Positions 33,786 to 42,013 are shown, numbered from the stretch's first letter. The stretch is DNA of 54,991 bases from DATMTS01 sp035564555 (GCA_035564555.1 DATMTS010000113.1:1-54991), one strand, 5' to 3'. Numbers and translations: made by a program. The notes: generated from the sequence alone by a model not told the origin.

Positions 33786-34301
33786 ATGATCGATGACGAG
33801 CTCAGGGATCCGGACAGCGCCATCGACCATTCAGGAGGCCGACGCGAGACGGCCGCCGAGCGTTCCGACCGCAATTGGGCGGAGATCCTGCAGGAGTTCC
33901 GCGTCACGCAGACCGGCAGCCAGATCCTCAGCGGGTTCCTGCTCACGCTGGCGTTCCAGCAGCGGTTCGGCGAGCTGAACTCGTTCCAACTCGGTGTCTA
34001 CGTCGTGCTCGTGCTTCTGGCCGCGACCACGACGGCGGTCGGGCTGGCACCCGTCGCGCTGCACCGGATGCTGTTCCGCCGCCATAAGAAGCCGCGCATG
34101 GTCACGATCGGCAGTTCGCTGCTGGTCGCCGACATCGCGCTCGTCGCGACGCTGACCGGAGGGGTGGCGTTCTTCATCCTCGACGTCGTCGTCGGCCTGC
34201 TCGCGGGTGTGCTGGCGGGCGTCGCCATGGTGCTGCTTCTGCTGGCGTTGCTGGTGTATCTGCCGCTGCGAGGAGGCCGGGTCGATGACCGCAGAACGTG
34301 A
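33786..34301 (+). CDS. DUF6328 family membrane protein
   Basis: A 171-residue protein. The conserved cytoplasmic segment WAEILQEFRVTQTGSQILSG leads into about four membrane helices, the last ones continuous with ILDVVVGLLAGVLAGVAMVL. GGAGGG precedes the ATG closely. The function is unknown. The GH13 gene starts inside its 3' end, so the two are translated together. Confidence 0.88.
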   Translation: MIDDELRDPDSAIDHSGGRRETAAERSDRNWAEILQEFRVTQTGSQILSGFLLTLAFQQRFGELNSFQLGVYVVLVLLAATTTAVGLAPVALHRMLFRRHKKPRMVTIGSSLLVADIALVATLTGGVAFFILDVVVGLLAGVLAGVAMVLLLLALLVYLPLRGGRVDDRRT

Positions 34302-35883
34302 GAAGAAGGGCGGGGCACACGAGGGTGAGAGATCGTGGGTGGCGGGCACGACCTTCTACGGCGTTGACGTGGTGCGCTTCTACGACGGCAACGGCGATGG
34401 TCTGGGAGACCTTCCCGGCATCACCGAGAAGCTCGATCACATCGCCTCTCTCGGGGTGGGATGCCTCTGGCTGCTGCCGTTCTATCCGAGCGACCGCGCC
34501 GACAACGGCTACGCGATCACCGACTACATCGGCGTGGATCCCCGGTTCGGCTCGCTCGATGATTTCCGCGTCCTGACCGGCGAGGCGCACCGGCGCGGCA
34601 TCCGGATCCTGCTCGATCTCGTCGTGCACCACACCTCGTCCAAGCATCCCTGGTTCCAAGCGGCCGAATCGGATCAGGGCTCGCGGTACCGCGACTATTA
34701 CGTCTGGTCGAAGGACGAGCCGGAGGACAGCGAATCCAAGAGCGTGTTCCCGCACGAGGAGGACGGCATCTGGGACTACTCCGAGCGGGCTCAGGCGTTC
34801 TACCGGCATCGCTTCTACCGGTTTCAGCCCGACCTGCACCTGGCGAACGAGGAGGTGTGGGACAACATCAAACGCGTCGTCGACTTCTGGATCGCGCTCG
34901 GGGCCGACGGGTTCCGGATCGACGCGGCGACCCTGATGTTCAGCGAACCGGACGATTCGCCGTCGATGTTCGCGGAACGCTTCGACGACCTGCGCCGCTA
35001 CCTCGACGACCGTGCGCCGTACGTGGCGCTGATCGGCGAAGCCGACGTGCCGGCGCACGATCTGGGCTCCTATTTCAAGAACGGGCGGTTCGATCTGCTC
35101 TACAACTTCATCGCCAACAACGCTGCCTACCTGTCATTGACGCGGCAGTCCGCGCGGCCGCTCGCGGCCTCGTTGACCACCGTGCGCGAGGCACTGGGAC
35201 CGGGCGCGATGCTCAATTTCATGCGCAATCTCGACGAGCTCGATCTGGAGCAGCTCGACGAAGACGAACGCGCCGAGGTGCTGAACGATTTCGCGCCGCA
35301 GGAGGACATGCACATCTACGGTCGCGGCATCCGCAGAAGCTGGGCGGCGATGATGCACACCGAGGACCAGTTGCGCATGACCATGAGCCTGCTGTTCGCG
35401 CTGCCGGGCGCACCTCTGCTCATGAACGGGCAGGAGATCGGCATGGGCGACGACCTCGGGCGAAGCGGCAGGGACGCGGTGCGACTGCCGATGCAGTGGT
35501 CGCCGGAGGCGGCGGGAGGCTTCACGGCGAACGAGGGCAGCGAGGGCGCCGGTACCACCCGCGCGGACGGCCCGCGTGGCTACCTCCGGGTCAATGTGCG
35601 TGACCAATCCGACCGCCCGGACAGCCTGCTCACGCTGGTGCGGGATATCGCGTCGGTGCGCCGTCGTTTTCCGCAGGTCGGCTGCGGAGACTGGCAGCAG
35701 GTCGACGCGCCCGAACCCGTGCTCGCCCTGAGGTACGGCAACATGCTCACACTGCACAACCTGTCGCGCGAACCCCAGCAGGTCGAGGTCGCCTCCGACG
35801 CGCGACTCGTGCTGGGGGTCGACGCGACCCAGGGCGAGTTGCCCGGCTACGGATTCTCCTGGCTGGAAGCGCCCGAGCGGTAG
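34285..35883 (+). CDS. alpha-amylase family (GH13) protein, trehalose-synthase-like
   Basis: A 532-residue GH13 enzyme resembling maltose/trehalose synthase. Conserved regions: LLDLVVHHTSSKHPWF (I), GFRIDAATLM with nucleophile Asp213 (II), ALIGEADV with acid/base Glu252 (III). Region IV, normally RNHDEL in trehalose synthases, reads MRNLDELD: Asp317 is kept but the substrate-binding His is Leu316. This may change activity or specificity. The ATG overlaps the DUF6328 gene by 17 bases and follows GAGGAGG. Trehalose or glucan metabolism under osmotic or drying stress is a plausible role. Confidence 0.88.
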   Translation: MTAEREKKGGAHEGERSWVAGTTFYGVDVVRFYDGNGDGLGDLPGITEKLDHIASLGVGCLWLLPFYPSDRADNGYAITDYIGVDPRFGSLDDFRVLTGEAHRRGIRILLDLVVHHTSSKHPWFQAAESDQGSRYRDYYVWSKDEPEDSESKSVFPHEEDGIWDYSERAQAFYRHRFYRFQPDLHLANEEVWDNIKRVVDFWIALGADGFRIDAATLMFSEPDDSPSMFAERFDDLRRYLDDRAPYVALIGEADVPAHDLGSYFKNGRFDLLYNFIANNAAYLSLTRQSARPLAASLTTVREALGPGAMLNFMRNLDELDLEQLDEDERAEVLNDFAPQEDMHIYGRGIRRSWAAMMHTEDQLRMTMSLLFALPGAPLLMNGQEIGMGDDLGRSGRDAVRLPMQWSPEAAGGFTANEGSEGAGTTRADGPRGYLRVNVRDQSDRPDSLLTLVRDIASVRRRFPQVGCGDWQQVDAPEPVLALRYGNMLTLHNLSREPQQVEVASDARLVLGVDATQGELPGYGFSWLEAPER

Positions 35884-36179
35884 CCGTCGGGGTGGCCGTT
35901 TCGGGCGTCGCGATGAGGCAGCGGATCCGAACCGCGTTCGGCGATCACGCGCGGGTTCAGATCTTCGTCGGGAACGTCGATGTCGCCGGAGTCGTCGGGG
36001 CCGCCGGTACCAGGCAACTGGTTCACCGCGGGACCGGCCTCCTCACGGCTCTGTTCGGATTCCCGGTTCTGCTGGAACACCTCGGTCTCCCGCTCGCTGC
36101 TCGGACTGTACGCGCGTTCGTTCCGCGTCTGTTCCTCGGGGCTCAAGGGTTCGAGATCGTCGCTGTCGCGGTCGCCCAT
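35847..36179 (-). CDS. hydrophilic, probably disordered protein
   Basis: No family recognised. The 110-residue protein starts MGDRDSDDLEPLSPEEQ and is dominated by Glu, Asp, Arg, Ser, Pro and Gly with no hydrophobic segment, like a hydrophilin. It starts two bases after the upstream stop, as the last gene of a three-gene operon. Its 3' end overlaps the convergent GH13 gene by 37 bases. Confidence 0.65.
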   Translation of the reverse strand: MGDRDSDDLEPLSPEEQTRNERAYSPSSERETEVFQQNRESEQSREEAGPAVNQLPGTGGPDDSGDIDVPDEDLNPRVIAERGSDPLPHRDARNGHPDGYRSGASSQENP

Positions 36180-36181
36180 CG

Positions 36182-36439
36182 CTAGGCCGCCAGACTTGCC
36201 GCGGCGTCCTCGAAGCTCGAGTAGAACCGGGCCTGCACGCGGCCGCCGAACCGGATCACCTCGTAGTTCGCGTCGGTGACCCGCTGGATGAACCCGAGCA
36301 GCGCTGCCGGGTTCCCGCGGGGCACCCGCGGATCGGTGATCAGCCATTCGCTCGTCGAGAATGTGGTGACGGCGAGGCTCTCGTTGACGGTCAACGTGGC
36401 CGGAACGGCCGGCGTGCGGGGCAATGCACCGGTCCTCAC
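36182..36439 (-). CDS. small conserved hypothetical protein
   Basis: No family recognised. The 85-residue protein begins at a GTG that overlaps the upstream stop as GTGA, with GGAG upstream. Visible segments are LTVNESLAVTTFSTSEWLITDP, then a probable helix-strand-strand end (ALLGFIQRVTDANYEVIRFG, then VQARFYSSFEDAAASL). The composition is that of a small folded domain. Confidence 0.7.
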   Translation of the reverse strand: MRTGALPRTPAVPATLTVNESLAVTTFSTSEWLITDPRVPRGNPAALLGFIQRVTDANYEVIRFGGRVQARFYSSFEDAAASLAA

Positions 36440-36645
36440 GCCGTTCGCTCCCCCTGGCGCCGTGCCATCGCCCGCCGCAGGTCGTAGACTCCGTTGAAAT
36501 TTCCGCGCGGCAGCGCCCGCAGCAACTCCAGCGTCGCAGCAGGCGTGCCGGCTCGTCGTGCGATTCTGATCAGGTCGTCGCGGTCGGCAGGGTAGTCGAC
36601 TTCGCGAAGCCAACCGATGACATCTTCATTGATGATCGTTGCCAA
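36436..36645 (-). CDS. DUF2795 domain protein
   Basis: A 69-residue protein. DUF2795 is visible as IGWLREVDYPADRDDLIRIA followed by LELLRALPRGNFNGVYDLRRA. The start is taken as TTG at 36645 because GGAGG (36651-36655) sits exactly five bases upstream; longer frames lack such a site. It is the first gene of a coupled three-gene operon. The family is common in actinobacteria, often near stress genes, with unknown function. Confidence 0.85.
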   Translation of the reverse strand: MATIINEDVIGWLREVDYPADRDDLIRIARRAGTPAATLELLRALPRGNFNGVYDLRRAMARRQGERTA

Positions 36646-36781
36646 GGCATCCTCCGAGTTGTGTAGCAAAACGTGCACCACACCAGCGTATGAAAGCTGC
36701 GCCCGGAAGTAAGGGCTTGACACTCTCACTATGGTGAGCAAGGTTCGTGTTCATCGCCCACCTTCCGGTCGGCGTACCGGA

Positions 36782-37747
36782 TCACGACTCGAGAAGGTCG
36801 ATGAGTGCGTGCTCAGCGGAGCGGCCTGGTCGCAGATCGATCAGGCGTCCCGCACGGTAGCGGTCGAACACACGCGGGTCGATATAACTGGAGCGCGCGA
36901 CCGCGGGGGTGTTGCCGAGCACCGCGGCGGTCCGCCGCACCGACTCGGTGATCGCCGTCGCGCGTGCGCGCTCCGTCGTCTCCGGCCCGATCAGGGCGAG
37001 GGTCCGTGCCGCGACCACGGTGCCGCGGAGGGTTCTGAAGTCCTTGGCGGTGACCTCCTGCCGGGTGCGCCGGCGGATGTCGTCGTTCACGTCCGCAGGT
37101 CGCACGATTCGCCAGGCCCGATCGCGCCAGACCAGCAGCCGCGAGCGCTGCCCCCTGGCCGCCAGCAGTTCGGACACGTATGCGGCAAGCGCAGCATCCG
37201 TCAACGAGGACTCCCAGTCCGTGCCGCTCTTGGCGCGGAAGTCCAATCTCACAGTCTCGCCCTCGACCGACACGTGGCGCAGCAGCAGTGTGGTGAGGCC
37301 GCGGCTTCGGTTGGAGCGCAGGTACTCCTCGCTGCCGATGCGCAGGGAGGACAGGTCGATGATGCGGAACGCGGCGGCGAGCGCCCTGCTCTGCGGGAAG
37401 CCGGTGCGGCTCAGGTCGCGACTCACGCTGCCGCGAGCGAATGACATGGACCGGGCCAGCAGAAGCGCTCGATCGAACTTGGCGCTGTCGCGTCTGGCCC
37501 TCCAGAGCTGATGGTAGATGTACTGCCGCCGTCCGGCCGCGTCGGTTCCCACAGCCTGGATGTGACCGAGCGGATCCGGGCTGATCCAGACGTCCGTCCA
37601 GGCCGGCGGGATGACGAGCGACTCGATGCGCTGAAGCACCTCCGGGTCTTTCACCGGTCGTCCGCCGGCATCCAGATAGAGGTGTCGCGGGTCTCCCGTC
37701 CGGCGCAATCCGGCGCCGTTCGGATCGCTTCGGTGAAGTCGCGGCAC
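36782..37747 (-). CDS. DNA topoisomerase IB
   Basis: A 321-residue eukaryotic/poxvirus-type topoisomerase that relaxes supercoils by 3'-phosphotyrosyl nicking. N-terminal domain with LVIPPAWTDVWISPDPLGHI; catalytic residues Arg136 in SLRIGSEEYL, Lys173 in FRAKSG, the KDFRTLRGT segment, and Tyr288 in ARSSYIDPRVFDRY. The GTG start has no Shine-Dalgarno sequence and lies only 26 bp from a divergent start codon, so a leaderless message is likely. Confidence 0.95.
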   Translation of the reverse strand: MPRLHRSDPNGAGLRRTGDPRHLYLDAGGRPVKDPEVLQRIESLVIPPAWTDVWISPDPLGHIQAVGTDAAGRRQYIYHQLWRARRDSAKFDRALLLARSMSFARGSVSRDLSRTGFPQSRALAAAFRIIDLSSLRIGSEEYLRSNRSRGLTTLLLRHVSVEGETVRLDFRAKSGTDWESSLTDAALAAYVSELLAARGQRSRLLVWRDRAWRIVRPADVNDDIRRRTRQEVTAKDFRTLRGTVVAARTLALIGPETTERARATAITESVRRTAAVLGNTPAVARSSYIDPRVFDRYRAGRLIDLRPGRSAEHALIDLLES

Positions 37748-37773
37748 ATTGGCAAGTCTGCCATGATGAGCGA

Positions 37774-38106
37774 ATGGGCTACCTCATCTACGGGTCCGGC
37801 GCCGAATACGAGATCGATGACCGGACGCTCTCGCACATCAAGGTCTCCATCGTTGCGAAGTTGCGCCTGCAGGAGAGCTTTCTGATCAATTGGGTGGTGA
37901 GACCTGATCAGGGTTCCGGTCGGGTCAGCCTCTGGCTCTCCCCGTACATTCCGCTCCAGTTCCGCTTCTCCGGATCCCGGCCGCCGGAGCTCAACCGCAC
38001 GTGGCTCGAAGCCCTCGCTCTCTCCTCACATGGCGCCCGCGGCATGCTCGTGATGCCTGAGGCGGAGGCCGAGGGGTTCCTCCAAGAGGCGACGCCGGGC
38101 GCCTGA
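37774..38106 (+). CDS. DUF7882 family protein (often misnamed ATP-dependent DNA ligase)
   Basis: A 110-residue protein starting MGYLIYGSGAEYEIDDRTL, followed by HIKVSIVAKLRLQESFLINW and a C-terminal part with SSHGARGMLVMPEAEAEG. This small family is frequent in Microbacteriaceae. It has no ligase motif, so the common ligase name is not supported. The start has no Shine-Dalgarno site; CATGAT (37762-37767) lies six bases upstream and could be the -10 of a leaderless message. Confidence 0.88.
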   Translation: MGYLIYGSGAEYEIDDRTLSHIKVSIVAKLRLQESFLINWVVRPDQGSGRVSLWLSPYIPLQFRFSGSRPPELNRTWLEALALSSHGARGMLVMPEAEAEGFLQEATPGA

Positions 38107-38125
38107 GCATTCGCCGACCTCGACC

Positions 38126-38167
38126 CTTGTCAAGGCCTGCCGGCCCTGGCGACGGCCCGCGTAGCGT
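38126..38167 (+). promoter_or_regulatory. upstream region of the SDR gene
   Basis: CTTGTCAAGGCC (38126-38137) lies 24 bp upstream of GTAGCGT (38161-38167). The same two elements at nearly the same distance occur before the DUF6328 gene. No good -35 hexamer is seen 17 bp from the TAGCGT. Confidence 0.45.
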
Positions 38168-38188
38168 GCCTGCAGTGGAGGGACGAGC

Positions 38189-39223
38189 ATGAGGCGTACA
38201 ACGGCTGGCAGCGAACCCCTGGTGGTAGCGGTGACCGGGGCGAGCGGCGGTGTGGGGCGGGCGACAGCCATCGAGTTCGGCAGACGGGGGTGCTCGGTCG
38301 CACTGATCGCGCGGGGCTCCAGCGGACTGCAGGGGGCGGCAGGAGAGGTGCGGGCGGCCGGAGGCAGGACGCTGGTCGTGCCGTTGGACGTGACCGACGC
38401 CGCCGGGCTGGATGACGCCGTGAACCTGATCGAGAAGACCTTCGGCGCCATCGACGTCTGGGTCAATGCCGCGTTCTCCGCGGTATTCGCACCGTTCCAC
38501 GAGATCACCCCCTACGAGTACCGGCGTGCGACCGAAGTGACCTATCTCGGTTACGTCTACGCCACTATGGCGGTGCTGAAGAGGATGCGCGAGCGCGATC
38601 GTGGCTCCATCGTGCACGTCGGATCGGCTCTCGCCTACCGCGGCATCCCGCTGCAGTCGGCGTATTGCGGCGCCAAGCACGCCATTCAGGGATTCTCCGA
38701 ATCCTTGCGCTGCGAGCTCATGCACGAGCGGAGCGGGGTGCGCACCACGATGGTGCAACTGCCTGCGCTGAACACGCCGCAGTTCTCCTGGCTGCTGTCA
38801 CGCCTGCCGAAGCAGGCTCAGCCCGTTCCACCGATCTATCAGCCCGAGGTCGCGGCCAGGGCCATCGTGTATGCGGCACGGCACCCGGGGCGACGCGAGT
38901 ACTGGGTGGGAAGAAGCACGGTCAAGTCGATGATCGGCAACGCGCTCTTCCCGGGCGTGCTCGACAGGTATCTCGCGCGCGTCGGCTACTCCTCTCAGCA
39001 GACCGACGAAGACCGGCCTGCCGACCAGCCGGCGAATCTGTGGCACCCCGTGGATGCGACGCGCGACTTCGGCACGCACGGCGTCTTCGACGACCGGGCG
39101 ATCCCGACGAGCGTGCAGGCCGGTCTCTCACGCAGACGCAACGGCATCATCGGCGCCGGCCTCGCGCTCGGAGCCGGGCTCGCCATGCTGCGCTCCCGTG
39201 CGTTCAGGAATGCACGCGCATGA
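38189..39223 (+). CDS. short-chain dehydrogenase/reductase
   Basis: A 344-residue NAD(P)-dependent SDR. Cofactor motif TGASGGVGRATAIEF, VNAAFSA in place of the NNAG segment, catalytic Ser in IVHVGSALAYRG and Tyr/Lys in QSAYCGAKHA. A C-terminal extension of about 90 residues ends with a hydrophobic glycine/alanine segment (NGIIGAGLALGAGLAMLRS), possibly a membrane anchor. GGAGGG is six bases upstream of the ATG. The 3' end overlaps the convergent P450 gene by 20 bases. Confidence 0.93.
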   Translation: MRRTTAGSEPLVVAVTGASGGVGRATAIEFGRRGCSVALIARGSSGLQGAAGEVRAAGGRTLVVPLDVTDAAGLDDAVNLIEKTFGAIDVWVNAAFSAVFAPFHEITPYEYRRATEVTYLGYVYATMAVLKRMRERDRGSIVHVGSALAYRGIPLQSAYCGAKHAIQGFSESLRCELMHERSGVRTTMVQLPALNTPQFSWLLSRLPKQAQPVPPIYQPEVAARAIVYAARHPGRREYWVGRSTVKSMIGNALFPGVLDRYLARVGYSSQQTDEDRPADQPANLWHPVDATRDFGTHGVFDDRAIPTSVQAGLSRRRNGIIGAGLALGAGLAMLRSRAFRNARA

Positions 39224-40439
39224 GGAATCCACTCTGCGGGCCGGCCGGCACGCTGCGCAGGCTCACACGCAGATCCTGTTCGGGCAGCTCGTAACGCAGC
39301 GACGATAAGCGCATCACGGCGTCGGCCATCAGCTCGACCGTGGCGGGTTCTCCCGGGCAGCGATGCCCGTGGGCGTACTCGCCGCCGCCCTGCGGAATGA
39401 GCGTGTTGCGGTCGCCGTTCCAATCGCGGAACCGCTCGGGCAGGAATCGTCCGGCGTCGCTCCAGAGCCGATCGTCGTGGTTCGTGCCGTACAGGTCGAG
39501 CATCGCCAGGTCGCCGGCCACGAACCGGTGGCCATGCCAGACGCAGCCGGCGCGTGCGCGGCCGGCGATGAACGGGAAGAACGGGTAGAAGCGCCGGGTC
39601 TCGTCGACGAAGCAGCGCACCTCCGAGCGATCCCCGCCGGCGAAGCGCTCGGCCCAGTCCGGCCGTCGCCGCAGGCCGAGCGCTGCGAACACGACGAAGC
39701 GGCCGACGGCCACGATGGGTCGCAGCAGGTTCAGCAGTTCGACCGCGGCCACCTCGGGCGTCAGCAGTTCCCCGTCGGCATCCTGCAGGTGCGCGAGGCG
39801 ATTCAGCGGCGCCGCTTCGTCGACCGTAAGCGAGCCCGACCGCACCCCGGTCACGAGCGTGCCGGCCCACCGTTCCGTCGAACGACGGCGGGCACGGGCG
39901 GCCCAGTCGGGTGGGCCGAACCGGGCGGCGGATTCGATCATCGCGACCAGTTCCGGTCCCCGGCTGCTCGCCGCCGTCTGCGGTGCAGGCACTCCGGCCC
40001 ACTTCATGGCGGCGGCGGCGAGGATGTCGGCGGCTGCGGTCTGCAACTCCACCGTCGCCGTGCTGCCGGCCCAGGTCTCTGCCGCGCTCTGCCATTGCTC
40101 GGCGAACGCTGCGACGAGCGCGCCGCGGCCCTGCACTCCGAGCAATTCGACGAATTCGTGCTTACGGGCGAAATGCGCGGCCCCGTCCAGAGTCTGCACG
40201 CTCCCTTCGTCCTGCAGCAGATGGGTGACGGAGTCGGGCATCGCGCGGCTTCTGCCGAATCGTCCTCCTTCGTAGAAGAAGCGTGCGGCATCCCGGCCCC
40301 GCATCACGACGGCCGGCTTCAGCCCGAGCCTGGTACGGAAGGCCTCGTCCTGCACCCGATCGAATCCTCGGGTGCCGAACAGATAGCCCTCGCGCAGCAG
40401 ACTCGCGGTGCTGTCGGGCGTGCGCAGTCGTGGGATCAT
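39204..40439 (-). CDS. cytochrome P450 CYP152-type fatty-acid peroxygenase
   Basis: This 411-residue P450 belongs to the H2O2-using CYP152 group. The heme ligand is Cys361 in HGHRCPGEPATVELM. Instead of the usual acid-alcohol pair, the I-helix has Arg240-Pro241 in NLLRPIVAVGRF, as in P450-BSbeta. Residue 82 in SVQTLDG is Gln, as in hydroxylating members, whereas the OleT decarboxylase has His there. It therefore probably hydroxylates fatty acids near the carboxyl end. AAGGAG lies about eight bases upstream of the ATG. Confidence 0.9.
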   Translation of the reverse strand: MIPRLRTPDSTASLLREGYLFGTRGFDRVQDEAFRTRLGLKPAVVMRGRDAARFFYEGGRFGRSRAMPDSVTHLLQDEGSVQTLDGAAHFARKHEFVELLGVQGRGALVAAFAEQWQSAAETWAGSTATVELQTAAADILAAAAMKWAGVPAPQTAASSRGPELVAMIESAARFGPPDWAARARRRSTERWAGTLVTGVRSGSLTVDEAAPLNRLAHLQDADGELLTPEVAAVELLNLLRPIVAVGRFVVFAALGLRRRPDWAERFAGGDRSEVRCFVDETRRFYPFFPFIAGRARAGCVWHGHRFVAGDLAMLDLYGTNHDDRLWSDAGRFLPERFRDWNGDRNTLIPQGGGEYAHGHRCPGEPATVELMADAVMRLSSLRYELPEQDLRVSLRSVPAGPQSGFLMRVHS

Positions 40440-40551
40440 GCCGGTGCTCCTTCCATCATCCGCACGTTAGATCGGCGCCGGCACGCTGTCGAGGGCTTGC
40501 ACTTCGCCCGGTCTCAGTCGGACGCCGTACCTGGCGTGACATGCTGGGACG

Positions 40552-41475
40552 GTGAGCGAATCGGATTCCCTTTCGGCCCTGCCTGGGCCGGAACCGCTCG
40601 CCCGGCGGGCGCACGGCAGCGGCGATTCCTGGGTGCAGGGCCCGAACGGCGCGAAATACTGGGGCGCCTTCGGGGCGGCGGGACTCCTCGTCGTGCACCG
40701 CCAGACGGGGGTGCTGCTGCAGCATCGCGCCGAATGGAGTCACTTCGGCGGCACCTGGGGGCTGCCGGGTGGCGCGCGACACGAATCGGAGAGCGCGGCC
40801 CAGGCGGCGATCCGTGAAGCCGAGGAGGAGGCCGGCGTTCCGGGAAACGAGCTCGCTCTGCGCTTCGAGTCGGTGCTCGACCTCGGCTGGTGGAGCTATA
40901 CGACCGTGGTGGCGGATGCCCCGGCGTTGTTCGCCCCTGTCGTCGGCGACGCGGAGAGCCTGGAACTGCGCTGGGTCGGGTTCGATCAGGTCGGCGCGCT
41001 GCCCTTGCATCCGGGATTCGCCACGCGCTGGCCGTCTCTGCTGGGCGACCTCGAGGTGCACCCCAGGCTCATCGTCGATGTCGCGAACGTCATCGGCTCC
41101 AGACCGGACGGCTGGTGGCGCGACCGTGCGGCGGCGACGGAGCGCTTCGTCCGTTCGCTGGATGCCGCGGTGCATGGTGGCATCCCCGCGGCATTACTCG
41201 GGGCGACGCACGACGTGTGGTGGCCGACGGTCACCGCCGTGATCGAGGGGCAGGCCCGTTCGATGGCGGCTTCTCCGAGCGTGATCGAGGTGGTGCGGGC
41301 GCCTCGAGACGGGGACACGAGCATCCTCGAGGTGGCGGCATCCGCCGTCTCGAGGGCCGAGGGGCCCGTCACGGTGGTCACTGCCGACCGTGAACTTGCC
41401 CGGCGCGTCGTATCGGCGGGCGCCAGAGTCATCGCACCCGGCGAACTGCTGCGCGTGCTCGACGCCCTCACCTGA
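40552..41475 (+). CDS. NUDIX hydrolase fused to a NYN/PIN-like domain
   Basis: A 307-residue two-domain protein. Residues about 35-155 are a NUDIX fold with a complete box: GGARHESESAAQAAIREAEE then EAGVPG. Residues about 165-305 resemble NYN (YacP/LabA-type) nucleases: an acidic start strand RLIVDVANVIGSRPDGWW, and VTVVTADRELARRVVSAGAR then IAPGELLRVLDAL at the end. This suggests one chain that removes a nucleotide cap or hydrolyses a nucleotide and also handles RNA. The start is a GTG without a clear Shine-Dalgarno sequence. Confidence 0.88.
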   Translation: MSESDSLSALPGPEPLARRAHGSGDSWVQGPNGAKYWGAFGAAGLLVVHRQTGVLLQHRAEWSHFGGTWGLPGGARHESESAAQAAIREAEEEAGVPGNELALRFESVLDLGWWSYTTVVADAPALFAPVVGDAESLELRWVGFDQVGALPLHPGFATRWPSLLGDLEVHPRLIVDVANVIGSRPDGWWRDRAAATERFVRSLDAAVHGGIPAALLGATHDVWWPTVTAVIEGQARSMAASPSVIEVVRAPRDGDTSILEVAASAVSRAEGPVTVVTADRELARRVVSAGARVIAPGELLRVLDALT

Positions 41476-41506
41476 CCAGGCGGAGGTCGATGGCGTCACC
41501 CGCTCG

Positions 41507-41950
41507 TCAGGCGGAGTGCAGCGACGACTTCCAGCGCACGAGGCTGCGTACGGTCTCGCTCGGGTCATCGGCGAGCCGGCGCATTGCGTCCTCTGGCACG
41601 AAGTAGTTCACCGCAACCCAGCCCCGAACCATCTCCGAGCGATCGCCGGCGAGGGCACGAAGCACATCGCAGGGCGTCGCTTCGTTGCGTGCGACACAGG
41701 CGCGAACGCCGTCATCCGGGTCTGCCGACAGCCTCTCGAACAGGTCGACGGGCGTGTTGTAGCTGCTCGCCACCGCCTCCCGGATCTTGGGATCGGGATC
41801 GGCGGCGAGTAGGCGTAGCCGGCGGATCTTGGTCTCCGTCACGGGAGGTGACGGGTGCAGAGCCGCCGCCTCTTCCGGAGTGAGCCGGGTGGGAGCGGCC
41901 GTGCGCATCGCGTCTCGCTGAGCCGGCGTATTGAACCGAATGCACGACAT
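41507..41950 (-). CDS. leucine-rich repeat variant (LRV)/HEAT-like protein
   Basis: A 147-residue protein with about four helical repeats of 24 residues: LLAADPDPKIREAVASSYNT, LSADPDDGVRACVARNEATP, LAGDRSEMVRGWVAVNYFVP and LADDPSETVRSLVRWK. Such solenoids bind proteins; no catalytic motif is present. The start at 41950 has only a weak Shine-Dalgarno sequence (GGGTGG). Confidence 0.85.
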   Translation of the reverse strand: MSCIRFNTPAQRDAMRTAAPTRLTPEEAAALHPSPPVTETKIRRLRLLAADPDPKIREAVASSYNTPVDLFERLSADPDDGVRACVARNEATPCDVLRALAGDRSEMVRGWVAVNYFVPEDAMRRLADDPSETVRSLVRWKSSLHSA

Positions 41951-42013
41951 GCCACCCAGGGTAGCCGGTACTCTGCTGGCTCCCGATCAGGCGCGCTATC
42001 GTCGGAGGCGACC

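Noticed and set aside
37774..38106. ATP-dependent DNA ligase annotation for the 110-residue protein
   Set aside because: No ligase motif is present; the name is a common database carry-over for this family.
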